From Helianthus annuus (taxonomy: Eukaryota; Streptophyta; Magnoliopsida; Asterales; Asteraceae), in assembly GCF_002127325.2 (NCBI RefSeq), contig NC_035441.2:47930663-47994662 (forward strand): a stretch of 64,000 nucleotides of DNA, written 5' to 3'. Below the pieces are notes generated by a model that saw only the letters and a list, made by a program, of their open reading frames with translations, did no database searches and was not told where the DNA came from. A program made the position numbers and the translations under genes. Each line of letters opens with the position of its first letter. Position 1 is the first letter of the stretch. Shown here in pieces: positions 11,818 through 21,605 of the stretch.

Positions 11818-12140
11818 TGTAAAGTTATGATGGTGAGAACCGAACTCTAGGGTTGAGTTCGTGAATATGGAGAGAGAGAGAGAGAGAGAGAGATGTAAGG
11901 GATGATTTTGATGATGATGATGATGATGATGTTAATTAATTGTCTAACCTTTTAGCTCTCTAATTATCTCCTTATATATACACCCAAGAGGAAACCTAAT
12001 TAGTTAATAAGGGTAATATGGTCCATCAACAATTACCAACTAGTTATATAATAGGTTTTAATATATTTTGATCTATATAATATAAATGATTATATGGCTA
12101 CAAGATTAAATACTAAAACAATAATATATTTAACCATACA
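11818..12140 (-). mobile_element. 3' LTR of a truncated copia element
   Basis: The 323-bp block starts TGTAAAG and ends CATACA on the plus strand, so the minus-strand LTR runs TGTATGG...TTTACA. It is followed on the inner side by the polypurine tract AAGTGGGAGAA (12,151-12,141, minus), typical of Ty1/copia. It holds (GA)n and (GAT)n tracts at 11,868-11,931. No partner LTR is in the window. Confidence 0.7.
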
Positions 12141-12151
12141 TTCTCCCACTT
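12141..12151 (-). other. Copia polypurine tract
   Basis: AAGTGGGAGAA directly abuts the LTR, which is the plus-strand priming position in copia elements. Confidence 0.7.
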
Positions 12152-12465
12152 AGCCGATTAATCACTTATCATGAGTATTAGATAAGCCTGATCAGGGGTT
12201 AACACTCATTTTAGCTTTAAATCAAGAACAGTAGCAGAGAAATACAGCCGTTGAATCATCATTCGACTCAGGACCCCATTAGTCATACTACAGCCTCAAC
12301 TTAAAACTTAACGGTTATGATCAAAATATGCATAATCCCTTTAGCATTCGATTTGTATTTATAGTTGTCTATATGTCATTACACCGGCAGAACATATGTT
12401 AGAGACATACAAAATCAAACTGAGGAAATTTTATTAACTAAAACATAATCTAGTACAATATGCTA

Positions 12466-12558
12466 TTAAATAAGGTCTTTAGTAAATCCCATATTCGAAA
12501 CATGTTCTTCGAAAACTTTAGGTGGGAGACCTTTAGTCATCGGATCCGTAAGAATATT
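12466..12558 (-). pseudogene. C-terminal end of copia pol (RNase H tail)
   Basis: The minus-strand frame reads NILTDPMTKGLPPKVFEEH and a few more residues, ending at TAA (12,468-12,466). The D-P-x-T-K-G-L-P motif marks the last part of the RNase H domain of Ty1/copia polyproteins. About 320 bp separate it from the polypurine tract, the usual copia layout. Everything upstream is missing: the frame is cut at about 12,558, where a different repeat begins. It is a dead 3' fragment. Confidence 0.85.
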
Positions 12559-12697
12559 AAATCAATTACTTAAGAAAACACATTCGCTATTCATGGGCAC
12601 TTTATATGCATATGGTGAATAAAATATTATAAAAAAATTAAAACAATTACTTAAAAAAATCCATTCACTATTCATACCCAATTTCAAATTATGTATA
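12559..12697. repeat. Dispersed repeat with internal duplication (copy 1)
   Basis: Contains the phrase ATTCACTATTCAT twice about 80 bp apart, separated by CATATGGTGAATAAAATATT. A close relative lies at about 42,635-42,778. In both places it ends directly at a CTAG next to a CCCGCGTG block (a Helitron-like 3' end). Confidence 0.65.
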
Positions 12698-12832
12698 CTA
12701 GATTATTTGCCCGCGTGTTGCGGCGGTACATTATCGTGGGCATCTGATCGGTATCAGTTCGGTTCGTTATTCATTAACTGGTGCGACACATGCACTCTGT
12801 ATAGAAATCAACACTTGTTTTACATCGACCAA
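12698..12832 (-). mobile_element. Helitron-like 3' end (interrupted by the LTR element)
   Basis: On the minus strand the sequence ends with a GC hairpin-like block (CCGCCGCAACACGCGGG) followed by AAATAATCTAG and a host T. That is the hairpin-CTRR/T arrangement of Helitron 3' ends. The body is cut at 12,832 by the LTR element. It appears to resume at 30,472-30,515 and 34,630-34,990, which share GGTACCGA-type words. No Rep/helicase ORF is present. Confidence 0.45.
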
Positions 12833-13645
12833 TGTTAGGATCTGAGGCTCTCATGATTGTGCTTGTTTGTATGAATTGAACATTCAGTGTATATGAAATA
12901 AAGTAAAGTGCAGCGGAAATGAATACAAACTTTGTTAAACACAATCAAAGGAGAATAAAGTTTGATAAACAATAGCTTTTTTTCATAGAGTCGAAAGATT
13001 ACATTAAAAGCAAAAGGTTACAATGCAAGCTTACAGACTAAACTCCCCCTCAGCCTGATACTCCAGAGTTGGTTGCACAAGATGAAAGGATTGAATTGAG
13101 GAGAAGAACTCACTCAAAACGAATCAAATGTAACAGTACAGAGTACTGTTATATTTATAGGCAAACCAAACTACTGATGTACTTCAGCTGACGTCACCAT
13201 GATAGTGACTTCTAACAGCCTAACAACTTATAAACACTGATCTATACAGAACTACTGATGTCTAACAACTGATTGATAATACAATATAAATCGAGTCTAA
13301 CACTGTTCACGTTCCACTGTTGTAGCATAAGCACTGATTACTTGAACATCAGTGCTTTCTTCAAAAGGTGATCAGTCTTTGAATGAGCAGTGCTTGGATC
13401 TTCAGCAGTACTTAAGAGACAGCAGTAGATAGAGCTCAGCGTTTGCCTTTCAGCAGTCTTTGGTTGTTTCATCAGTGTTTGGTTCATCAGTTGTTCTTCT
13501 GAGCAGTGTTTAGGGTGTATCAGCAGATAGGTAACCACTGTCAAGGGGAGAGCTTAGTGTAAACATCTGCTTATTGTGAATCCACTGTTGTGACCAGGTT
13601 TTGGCTTTACATTATCTGTTCCTCTGGTAGGGTTCAATCCCAACA
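12833..13645 (-). repeat. 3' LTR (813 bp)
   Basis: Begins TGTTAGGATC and ends ATCCCAACA on the plus strand. A near-perfect copy lies at 29,653-30,466. It carries the minus-strand TATA-like word TATAAATATA (plus TATATTTATA at about 13,150). Confidence 0.95.
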
Positions 13646-13680
13646 ATCTCCCCCTGGAACAGATAATGCCAAAACCTGTC
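13594..13680 (-). other. Inverted repeat enclosing the polypurine tract and LTR edge
   Basis: AGGTTTTGGC + TTTAC + ATTATCTGTTCC (13,596-13,622, inside the LTR) is the reverse complement, except for the extra TTTAC, of GGAACAGATAATGCCAAAACCT (two words, 13,656-13,677, just inside the element). The two 22-nt arms would pair in RNA or single-stranded DNA, leaving the polypurine tract and LTR start in a loop of about 33 nt. Confidence 0.8.
13647..13655 (-). other. Polypurine tract (plus-strand primer)
   Basis: The minus strand reads AGGGGGAGA then T before the LTR start TGTTGGG. This position and composition are those of an LTR-retrotransposon PPT, and it fixes the direction of the element. Confidence 0.9.
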
Positions 13681-13681
13681 A

Positions 13682-16597
13682 TTATTCTGGATTTTTATTC
13701 CTCATCAAGAGTTCCTTAGCTTGTTTCTTAAATTCAGCTTCAAATTCCTTGGAACTCTGGTCATCCTCATCCCTACACAATGTAAGTTCAAGGAGATCCT
13801 GCAGATCTTCAACACCAAGGCCAAGTGCTTCTTTCCTTGATATGTACTTCATTTCGCCACTGGATCTGACCAAAGTCAATACGCGGGTCTTTTGATCAGA
13901 CATCCACTTTAGTATTTTAAATCCTAATGGGTTTCTTGGGAGAGATTTATTCTTTGATGAGTTAGGGGATGATGGCCTTGTAAACACTTGCAAGCTCTCA
14001 GACATTCTTTTGAAGGCTTCTTCAATGACTTTGTTTGTTGCAGCTATGTCTTCTGCAGTTTCTTGTTCAATAAGCTCTTGCCTTTCAATTTCTGATATGT
14101 CTGTTGCAGTGTTTGGTGATGCAGGCTTGTTTAACACCTTCTCACAAAGGTTCTGAAGCTTTGTTGAGCTATCTTCTTTCAGACCCATTTTCATGATGGC
14201 ATCCTTGAAGTACTCTGCTTCTTTTTCTTTGACCTCTTCCTCAGTCAGCTGTTTACCTTCTTTTTGGTCTGACACAAAAGTAGGATTGTATGCTGATTTG
14301 AACATTGTTCTGAGGTTTTCAATCTGCTGTTCAAGTTTCATCATATGTTCTTGTTTCTTTGAAGCACTTGAAGCAGTTATCTTTCTTTTCTTCAGCCTTT
14401 TACAGGCTTCATCAGTCTGCTGCCTGGACCATTTTGATATGGCTTCAGCAGTATCTATTTTTGCATCTACCAGCTCCTTTTTCTTTCCTTTGTACTCAGC
14501 AGTGAGGTCATCAATGAGTTTTTTGTATTTGCTCCAGTTTGGAGCATTTTTCTTCTTTGCAGGATCATTTTTGATTCTGTCAATCCTCTCAGCTTCATGC
14601 TTTAATGCAACTAATGGCCATTCTTCAAACTGTTGTTCTTCAGCAGAATAGAATTTCTCTTTCATGATGTAGGCTAGATACTGTTTCCTTAACTTTTTCT
14701 TTTGATCAGCCTTTTCTTTGATTAGCTCTTGTGCAAATTCTTCTATCTGCTTTACTTTTGTGAAGTAGAACTCTAGTCTTTTAGCAATGCCTTCGTCGCT
14801 TAGACCTTCACTTTCACTCTCAACCTTAGCTTTTACTTTAGCTTGCCTTGCCTTGATCTTGAGGTAATCATCTATATCCTCTGGTGGCATGTAGCCTATG
14901 AGTGAGGAGAATCTTCTTTTTGAAGGATCTTCTTCTGTATAGAATTGCCTCATCTCATTTTTGAGAGCTTCAATTTCCAGTGGATACTTTGTAGCATTAG
15001 GATCATGTATTTCCTCATTGGCAGGGATTGGCTTTCTTTTTCTACTGAGGAGCTTTGGTTGTGATATAGGAAAGGTGATAGCAGTGGTGGATGATTGACT
15101 AACAGCTGCTGAAACAACTGGTGTCTCAACTACTGTTGTCATTACAACTACTGATGTATCAGCAGATGTCTTCTGCTTTTGAGCAGGGGTTATGATGGCA
15201 GTTGTTTGAGTGGTGATCAGTGGTTGACTAACAGTAGTTGAAACAACTGGTGTTTCAACCACTGTTTCCATTACAACAGATGTTGTAACATCTGTTGTCT
15301 TCTGCTTTTTGGCAGGGGGTGATAATGGTTTGGCTGTTTGTGATGGTAATGGTGGTGGAACAGTGGTTGTGATGGTATGTGATAGAGTGGTGTGTGTTGG
15401 AGGTGTGTGTGTTGTCGTCATGGCAGCTGTTTGGCTACTGACAGCAGTTTTCGTAACTACTGATGTATCAGCTGTTTGAGATGATGACTGTTTTTCTTCT
15501 TCTGGTTCAATATACATCCCATCTTCTAATCCTTTCTTTCTCAACTTGATTTTCTCCCCCTTTTTGGCATTATCTGCAAGGGGTGTATCCATGAAGAGGA
15601 TGGAAGATGGAACTTTTTCACCATGGGCAGTCTTTTGTATGCTGGCCTTTATAGCCTTGATATCTGCTTGAGTGTCTTTAAACCTTGATTCCACCATGTT
15701 GGTCAGCATTTGTACTTGAATAACATGCTTTTGATCAGCCATATGTTGCTGTTTTTCAAGCATGGGTTGAAAAATATTCCAAAGCTCATTTGCAGCAAAT
15801 GCATGTTGTGCAGGTGCTTGAGCAGGAACAGCAGTAGCTTGTGCTTTCTGAGCTTTTAAAATCTCTTGCACCATATCTTTAATTTCAGCAACTGAATCTT
15901 CAAGTTTTTCAACTCTTTTCATCAATTCCTGATATTTTGAATCATCACCTACATTAGTAGGATCATCTGAATCCCCACCAGTGGTGGTTGTACCAATGTG
16001 TGACTTAGGAACTGAGTCCCAAAAATCATCCATTGATGCCCCTTGTTCTTGGTACTGGGGACTTCTTTCTTCAGCACTCGATAAACCTTTGATGGTACCG
16101 GTGGTTAGAATCAACTCACTGGTGGTTACCGATATTGCCATGGAAGAAATTGCCTTCAAGGGAGTCTGATTAATGTAACAACTGTCCAACTGAAGATCTG
16201 TTGATCCATCAGTTGTAGTTGCTGCTCCACTTGAACTACCACCGAGAGTTACTTGTAACTCAGGGGGTGTAACCTCCTCAGCTGTTGCTGGGATAGCAGA
16301 GGTATAAGCATCAGACCCAGTCACTTGTGGAGGTATACTCTCAGTAATGGGTGATAGAGAGGAACTGGTTTGTGTCTGTGCAATATCAACTGCATGCAAC
16401 AGGGGTATTATTGATTGTGGCATTATGATTGGTGAGGGTATGGGTGTTGAAAGAGACATGTCCTTGGGATCAGGACTGTGGAAGATAGATCCGAGTGGAT
16501 CCAGAGCTTCATAATTTGGTGTCCCTGTGGTTACAACCTGATCCTTTTGTGAGGATGCAGGAGGAGTTTGAGGCTGGGGTTGAGATCTTTCTTCCAA
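13682..16597 (-). CDS. Retroelement ORF B, copy 1 (full length, about 971 aa)
   Basis: Long hydrophilic protein. The frame continues in phase from ORF A through TAG (16,603-16,601), then CAG, TTG; it has no ATG at its start, so readthrough is the simplest way to make it. N-terminal third: Ser/Thr/Pro/Gln-rich (QPQPQTPPASSQ). Residues about 220-260: a coiled-coil-like stretch (ELMKRVEKLEDSVAEIKDM). Residues 370-520: Thr/Val-rich tandem phrases (VVETPVVST repeated) and two basic KKQKT-type clusters. Residues 590-800: very charged helix-rich region (EFAQELIKEKADQKKKLRK). No signal peptide or membrane segment is seen. The C-terminal 170 residues (13,682-14,190) exist only in this copy. In position and style it resembles env-like ORFs of Sireviruses; function unknown. 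Confidence 0.75.
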   Translation of the reverse strand: MEERSQPQPQTPPASSQKDQVVTTGTPNYEALDPLGSIFHSPDPKDMSLSTPIPSPIIMPQSIIPLLHAVDIAQTQTSSSLSPITESIPPQVTGSDAYTSAIPATAEEVTPPELQVTLGGSSSGAATTTDGSTDLQLDSCYINQTPLKAISSMAISVTTSELILTTGTIKGLSSAEERSPQYQEQGASMDDFWDSVPKSHIGTTTTGGDSDDPTNVGDDSKYQELMKRVEKLEDSVAEIKDMVQEILKAQKAQATAVPAQAPAQHAFAANELWNIFQPMLEKQQHMADQKHVIQVQMLTNMVESRFKDTQADIKAIKASIQKTAHGEKVPSSILFMDTPLADNAKKGEKIKLRKKGLEDGMYIEPEEEKQSSSQTADTSVVTKTAVSSQTAAMTTTHTPPTHTTLSHTITTTVPPPLPSQTAKPLSPPAKKQKTTDVTTSVVMETVVETPVVSTTVSQPLITTQTTAIITPAQKQKTSADTSVVVMTTVVETPVVSAAVSQSSTTAITFPISQPKLLSRKRKPIPANEEIHDPNATKYPLEIEALKNEMRQFYTEEDPSKRRFSSLIGYMPPEDIDDYLKIKARQAKVKAKVESESEGLSDEGIAKRLEFYFTKVKQIEEFAQELIKEKADQKKKLRKQYLAYIMKEKFYSAEEQQFEEWPLVALKHEAERIDRIKNDPAKKKNAPNWSKYKKLIDDLTAEYKGKKKELVDAKIDTAEAISKWSRQQTDEACKRLKKRKITASSASKKQEHMMKLEQQIENLRTMFKSAYNPTFVSDQKEGKQLTEEEVKEKEAEYFKDAIMKMGLKEDSSTKLQNLCEKVLNKPASPNTATDISEIERQELIEQETAEDIAATNKVIEEAFKRMSESLQVFTRPSSPNSSKNKSLPRNPLGFKILKWMSDQKTRVLTLVRSSGEMKYISRKEALGLGVEDLQDLLELTLCRDEDDQSSKEFEAEFKKQAKELLMRNKNPE

Positions 16598-16603
16598 CTG
16601 CTA
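16595..16603 (-). promoter_or_regulatory. In-frame TAG in a readthrough-like context (copy 1)
   Basis: The minus strand reads TAG CAG TTG. Tobamovirus-type leaky stops follow UAG-CAR-YYA, so this matches at five of the six downstream positions. The same nine bases occur in copies 2 (21,608-21,600) and 3 (26,601-26,593). The soybean element SIRE1 was reported to express its env-like ORF by suppression of a stop codon of this sort. Confidence 0.6.
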
Positions 16604-17656
16604 TGAGGAAGTAGCAGCAGTGGTTGTTTGTGACTTTTGTGCTGTCACTGGCATTGTCTCTGGGATCTCATCTTCCAGAGATGCCTTTGTTTTGGGTATG
16701 GTGGGTTTTCTGGATGTTTTTATTTTTGTCTTTTTGGTGGCAGGTGTGGGTTTTAAAGCAGTGGGTGTGCTGCTTTGATCACCTGGAGCAGTGGGCTCAG
16801 CAGCAGATACCTGAGGAGCAGTTTCATCTGCTAAATTCTGCTCAGGCACCTCTGCTTTTGTTTTTATTGGTGCCAACATTCTAGAGAATGTTTCAGGTGT
16901 TAAGCAGTTTATTTTAAAAGAGGCACCTTGTTTGGGCAATTCTGCATCTTCCTTTACAAATCTTTGTTCAAAATAGTAGCTTAGAAATCGTGGAAAGAGC
17001 AGAAATGCCTTATTATCAACCTTTTTTACCAAGTCATCAAATATTTCCTGGGAGTAATTAAAGTTTTGATTGTTTAAAATTGCATACCCCAGGCATTGAA
17101 TTTTTGTTGGTATTTCATTAAAAGACGTTGTTTTATTAGAAACACACATTAACAATGTGTGAAATAAAAATCTGGGTGCAGAAGGAAAATAACCTTTTTG
17201 CAAGGTATCCCTTTTAGGTTGCTCTGCATAGCCCCTGTTTATGAAATCCTTTTTCAACTCTTCTTTAGAAAATGAGGTTTTTCCTTTCAAATCATCGAGT
17301 TTAAAGATTTCAGAAATGGATTGTGGAGAGATGTGAACCTTCTTACCCTGTATCGAGGAGTTGATGGCTGTGATGATGTCTCCTTGTTTTTCAAGGGTGG
17401 CATTCTTCCAGAACTCTCTCTGGGTTTGAAGATAAATGGGAGCGTCTGCTGTTATCAAAGTTTTGTACTTTGATGCAGATAGGGTATCCAGGATGGAGTC
17501 GAAGGTGTTGTCAGTTGTAGGTTTTGTGAGTATACCCACATAGTTGTGAGGAGATTTGTAACGAATCTCCGTGGATTCAGCAGCCATTTGAGTGGCGTCT
17601 GATGGAGTGGAGGAAGAAGATGGTTTTGATTTTGATTTCGATTTAGGTTTCGTCAT
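16601..17656 (-). CDS. Retroelement ORF A, copy 1 (351 aa)
   Basis: Starts at an ATG with A at -3 and opens MTKPKSKSKSKPSSSS. The ordered core (residues about 35-240) contains YVGILTKPTTDN, FWKNATLE, HISPQSISEIFKLDD, GYFPSAPRFLFHTLLMC and FPRFLSYYFEQRF. The last 90 residues are Pro/Thr/Lys-rich. I recognise the core as the type common in Asteraceae retroelement proteins lying downstream of copia pol (recalled resemblance, not searched). It has no gag zinc knuckle and no enzymatic motif. It ends at TAG directly followed in frame by ORF B. Identical in amino acids to copies 2 and 3. Confidence 0.8.
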   Translation of the reverse strand: MTKPKSKSKSKPSSSSTPSDATQMAAESTEIRYKSPHNYVGILTKPTTDNTFDSILDTLSASKYKTLITADAPIYLQTQREFWKNATLEKQGDIITAINSSIQGKKVHISPQSISEIFKLDDLKGKTSFSKEELKKDFINRGYAEQPKRDTLQKGYFPSAPRFLFHTLLMCVSNKTTSFNEIPTKIQCLGYAILNNQNFNYSQEIFDDLVKKVDNKAFLLFPRFLSYYFEQRFVKEDAELPKQGASFKINCLTPETFSRMLAPIKTKAEVPEQNLADETAPQVSAAEPTAPGDQSSTPTALKPTPATKKTKIKTSRKPTIPKTKASLEDEIPETMPVTAQKSQTTTAATSS

Positions 17657-19124
17657 TTTTGATGAAGAAGATCGAAGAAGGTTTTTGGAGTTATGAGAGG
17701 GAAACTGCTTTGTGAAGAGAATGTTTGGAATTCAATTCGACAGTGTGAGCCCCTGTTTGGGTTTAATCAGGGTTTTATTCAGGGAAAAAATGAATGCTGA
17801 TGTGGCAGCGGTTATAATGATCTGACGGCTAAAAACTGACCACGTGCCAACCCCTGATGAAATGGTAAATAATGGGGGACAGTTGTTTTGACAACCACTG
17901 ATGGATCAATCATCAGTAGTTGCAACGGTAATGAAATGAAGTAGTGGGTGTATCAGTGGATGGAACAATGATTTTAAACATCAGTGTTTTTGCAAGAAAC
18001 AGAGGTTGACTATCAGCAGTGGACATACTTTAGAGGGCAGATGTTGAGGCACAACAACATTTAAGGAACAGCAGTGGTTGAAAACAGTAATGAGGATCAT
18101 TTGTGTAACAATTGTTTCTACAGCAGTGTTTTGACTTTTGACAAATAATTTTAGCATCTGCTTGTCCAGATGTAGGAATTGATTTTGTCTTGTGAAAGCA
18201 CAATATCTTATCTAGCATCTGTTGAACACCAGAATTGCTATTCTTAACAAAATACATTTTAGATGTATATTGTCAAGATTAAATTGCCAGCAGTTATCTA
18301 CAGATATTTTTGTTCAAGGTTTTGCCAAATGTCCATTATTCCAGACAGTGGTTTAACATTCCAGATGATGAAAATTTTTTCTACTAAAACAACTCATTTT
18401 GTGTCTAATTACTTGAACTAAAACATGAGTATCTCAGTAGTTCAAAATCAATTTGCAATCAATTTTTGATCTGTGACAACCAAACTTGAGCTTATCATGA
18501 CCTTGATATGTGAGCCATTTCCTTTTGATCAGATTTAAGGATAGTAATTTCACACAAAAATAAGGAAATTGCATCCTGACCAGAGAAGAACTTTTACTAT
18601 CAAAAATGAGTAAAAGTACAAAATATATTTTATAAAAAGTAATATATATCTGGATTTATTTAGGGAAAAGTACCTTAAAAAAATCAAAGGATGTTTTGAA
18701 AAATATCAAAAGGATCTGACAGCTTTTCAAATAAGTTCATGATCATATCATTCTCAAGTTATTTTGATCATTGACAATTGATTGTAAATTCTTCTTTTAA
18801 GGACAATCATTGGAGATGCCATAGATACCTGAACGAATCCTGTATTGATGAATGCACACAGTTGCATGATCCCATAGTTTAACCCAACTTTAACCTCAAG
18901 AGTGTTTTAAGCTTATACTCTTTTCTTTTGATTTCAAAAGTTTTGAGATAACCACACTTTGAGATTCATTCATTTTCTTTTTCCCTTTTTACCCTTTTTA
19001 TTCACATGTTCAGAAATACCCACTGGGAGATTTTATTTTGAACACGCTTAGTCCAGAATCATTTTGAAGTAATGTTTTGAGAGATCTGACCACATTTGTG
19101 CATGTTTTATTACCAGATCTCACA
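17657..19124 (-). other. Noncoding leader between cassette copies 1 and 2
   Basis: About 1.5 kb AT-rich sequence upstream of ORF A, repeated at 22,662-24,129 and, at the 5' end, 27,655-29,194. It contains one 75-codon frame (18,257-18,030) identical in all three copies, with no recognised motif. CAGTGG/CATCAG words are frequent near 17,890-18,030. No gag remnant was recognised. Confidence 0.7.
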
Positions 19125-21602
19125 TTACATATGATTAGGACTATTTTGACACCTTATTTTCTTAATGTGTTTTGACAAAGTTGATTTGGTCCTTTTCATG
19201 ATGGCATCCTTGAAGTACTCTGCTTCTTTTTCTTTGACCTCTTCCTCAGTCAGCTGTTTACCTTCTTTTTGGTCTGACACAAAAGTAGGATTGTATGCTG
19301 ATTTGAACATTGTTCTGAGGTTTTCAATCTGCTGTTCAAGTTTCATCATATGTTCTTGTTTCTTTGAAGCACTTGAAGCAGTTATCTTTCTTTTCTTCAG
19401 CCTTTTACAGGCTTCATCAGTCTGCTGCCTGGACCATTTTGATATGGCTTCAGCAGTATCTATTTTTGCATCTACCAGCTCCTTTTTCTTTCCTTTGTAC
19501 TCAGCAGTGAGGTCATCAATGAGTTTTTTGTATTTTCTCCAGTTTGGAGCATTTTTCTTCTTTGCAGGATCATTTTTGATTCTGTCAATCCTCTCAGCTT
19601 CATGCTTTAATGCAACTAATGGCCATTCTTCAAACTGTTGTTCTTCAGCAGAATAGAATTTCTCTTTCATGATGTAGGCTAGATACTGTTTCCTTAACTT
19701 TTTCTTTTGATCAGCCTTTTCTTTGATTAGCTCTTGTGCAAATTCTTCTATCTGCTTTACTTTTGTGAAGTAGAACTCTAGTCTTTTAGCAATGCCTTCG
19801 TCGCTTAGACCTTCACTTTCACTCTCAACCTTAGCTTTTACTTTAGCTTGCCTTGCCTTGATCTTGAGGTAATCATCTATATCCTCTGGTGGCATGTAGC
19901 CTATGAGTGAGGAGAATCTTCTTTTTGAAGGATCTTCTTCTGTATAGAATTGCCTCATCTCATTTTTGAGAGCTTCAATTTCCAGTGGATACTTTGTAGC
20001 ATTAGGATCATGTATTTCCTCATTGGCAGGGATTGGCTTTCTTTTTCTACTGAGGAGCTTTGGTTGTGATATAGGAAAGGTGATAGCAGTGGTGGATGAT
20101 TGACTAACAGCTGCTGAAACAACTGGTGTCTCAACTACTGTTGTCATTACAACTACTGATGTATCAACAGATGTCTTCTGCTTTTGAGCAGGGGTTATGA
20201 TGGCAGTTGTTTGAGTGGTGATCAGTGGTTGACTAACAGTAGTTGAAACAACTGGTGTTTCAACCACTGTTTCCATTACAACAGATGTTGTAACATCTGT
20301 TGTCTTCTGCTTTTTGGCAGGGGGTGATAATGGTTTGGCTGTTTGTGATGGTAATGGTGGTGGAACAGTGGTTGTGATGGTATGTGATAGAGTGGTGTGT
20401 GTTGGAGGTGTGTGTGTTGTCGTCATGGCAGCTGTTTGGCTACTGACAACAGTTTTCGTAACTACTGATGTATCAGCTGTTTGAGATGATGACTGTTTTT
20501 CTTCTTCTGGTTCAATATACATCCCATCTTCTAATCCTTTCTTTCTCAACTTGATTTTCTCCCCCTTTTTGGCATTATCTGCAAGGGGTGTATCCATGAA
20601 GAGGATGGAAGATGGAACTTTTTCACCATGGGCATTCTTTTGTATGCTGGCCTTTATAGCCTTGATATCTGCTTGAGTGTCTTTAAACCTTGATTCCACC
20701 ATGTTGGTCAGCATTTGTACTTGAATAACATGCTTTTGATCAGCCATATGTTGCTGTTTTTCAAGCATGGGTTGAAAAATATTCCAAAGCTCATTTGCAG
20801 CAAATGCATGTTGTGCAGGTGCTTGAGCAGGAACAGCAGTAGCTTGTGCTTTCTGAGCTTTTAAAATCTCTTGCACCATATCTTTAATTTCAGCAACTGA
20901 ATCTTCAAGTTTTTCAACTCTTTTCATCAATTCCTGATATTTTGAATCATCACCTACATTAGTAGGATCATCTGAATCCCCACCAGTGGTGGTTGTACCA
21001 ATGTGTGACTTAGGAACTGAGTCCCAAAAATCATCCATTGATGCCCCTTGTTCTTGGTACTGGGGACTTCTTTCTTCAGCACTCGATAAACCTTTGATGG
21101 TACCGGTGGTTAGAATCAACTCACTGGTGGTTACCGATATTGCCATGGAAGAAATTGCCTTCAAGGGAGTCTGATTAATGTAACAACTGTCCAACTGAAG
21201 ATCTGTTGATCCATCAGTTGTAGTTGCTGCTCCACTTGAACTACCACCGAGAGTTACTTGTAACTCAGGGGGTGTAACCTCCTCAGCTGTTGCTGGGATA
21301 GCAGAGGTATAAGCATCAGACCCAGTCACTTGTGGAGGTATACTCTCAGTAATGGGTGATAGAGAGGAACTGGTTTGTGTCTGTGCAATATCAACTGCAT
21401 GCAACAGGGGTATTATTGATTGTGGCATTATGATTGGTGAGGGTATGGGTGTTGAAAGAGACATGTCCTTGGGATCAGGACTGTGGAAGATAGATCCGAG
21501 TGGATCCAGAGCTTCATAATTTGGTGTCCCTGTGGTTACAACCTGATCCTTTTGTGAGGATGCAGGAGGAGTTTGAGGCTGGGGTTGAGATCTTTCTTCC
21601 AA
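19125..21602 (-). CDS. Retroelement ORF B, copy 2 (825 aa, chimeric C-terminus)
   Basis: Matches copy 1 up to KDAIMK, then runs over the cassette junction into leader sequence and ends with RTKSTLSKHIKKIRCQNSPN plus two residues. The natural C-terminal 170 residues are lost. It differs from copy 1 by four residues (T to N, A to V twice, S to R). Same TAG-CAG-TTG link to its ORF A. Confidence 0.75.
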   Translation of the reverse strand: MEERSQPQPQTPPASSQKDQVVTTGTPNYEALDPLGSIFHSPDPKDMSLSTPIPSPIIMPQSIIPLLHAVDIAQTQTSSSLSPITESIPPQVTGSDAYTSAIPATAEEVTPPELQVTLGGSSSGAATTTDGSTDLQLDSCYINQTPLKAISSMAISVTTSELILTTGTIKGLSSAEERSPQYQEQGASMDDFWDSVPKSHIGTTTTGGDSDDPTNVGDDSKYQELMKRVEKLEDSVAEIKDMVQEILKAQKAQATAVPAQAPAQHAFAANELWNIFQPMLEKQQHMADQKHVIQVQMLTNMVESRFKDTQADIKAIKASIQKNAHGEKVPSSILFMDTPLADNAKKGEKIKLRKKGLEDGMYIEPEEEKQSSSQTADTSVVTKTVVSSQTAAMTTTHTPPTHTTLSHTITTTVPPPLPSQTAKPLSPPAKKQKTTDVTTSVVMETVVETPVVSTTVSQPLITTQTTAIITPAQKQKTSVDTSVVVMTTVVETPVVSAAVSQSSTTAITFPISQPKLLSRKRKPIPANEEIHDPNATKYPLEIEALKNEMRQFYTEEDPSKRRFSSLIGYMPPEDIDDYLKIKARQAKVKAKVESESEGLSDEGIAKRLEFYFTKVKQIEEFAQELIKEKADQKKKLRKQYLAYIMKEKFYSAEEQQFEEWPLVALKHEAERIDRIKNDPAKKKNAPNWRKYKKLIDDLTAEYKGKKKELVDAKIDTAEAISKWSRQQTDEACKRLKKRKITASSASKKQEHMMKLEQQIENLRTMFKSAYNPTFVSDQKEGKQLTEEEVKEKEAEYFKDAIMKRTKSTLSKHIKKIRCQNSPNHM

Positions 21603-21605
21603 CTG

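Noticed and set aside
13338..13544. 68-codon frame in both LTRs
   Set aside because: LTR sequence; it is conserved because the LTRs are young. The frame has no recognisable motif.
14193..14651. Plus-strand frames of 60-163 codons opposite ORF B and ORF A, repeated in all three cassettes
   Set aside because: They lie antisense to long coding frames, reflect their codon bias, and have no motif or start context of their own.
18030..18257. 75-codon Cys-rich frame in the leader of each cassette (also 23,035-23,262 and 28,028-28,255)
   Set aside because: Identical only because the cassettes are recent duplicates. No known motif and no independent sign of selection.
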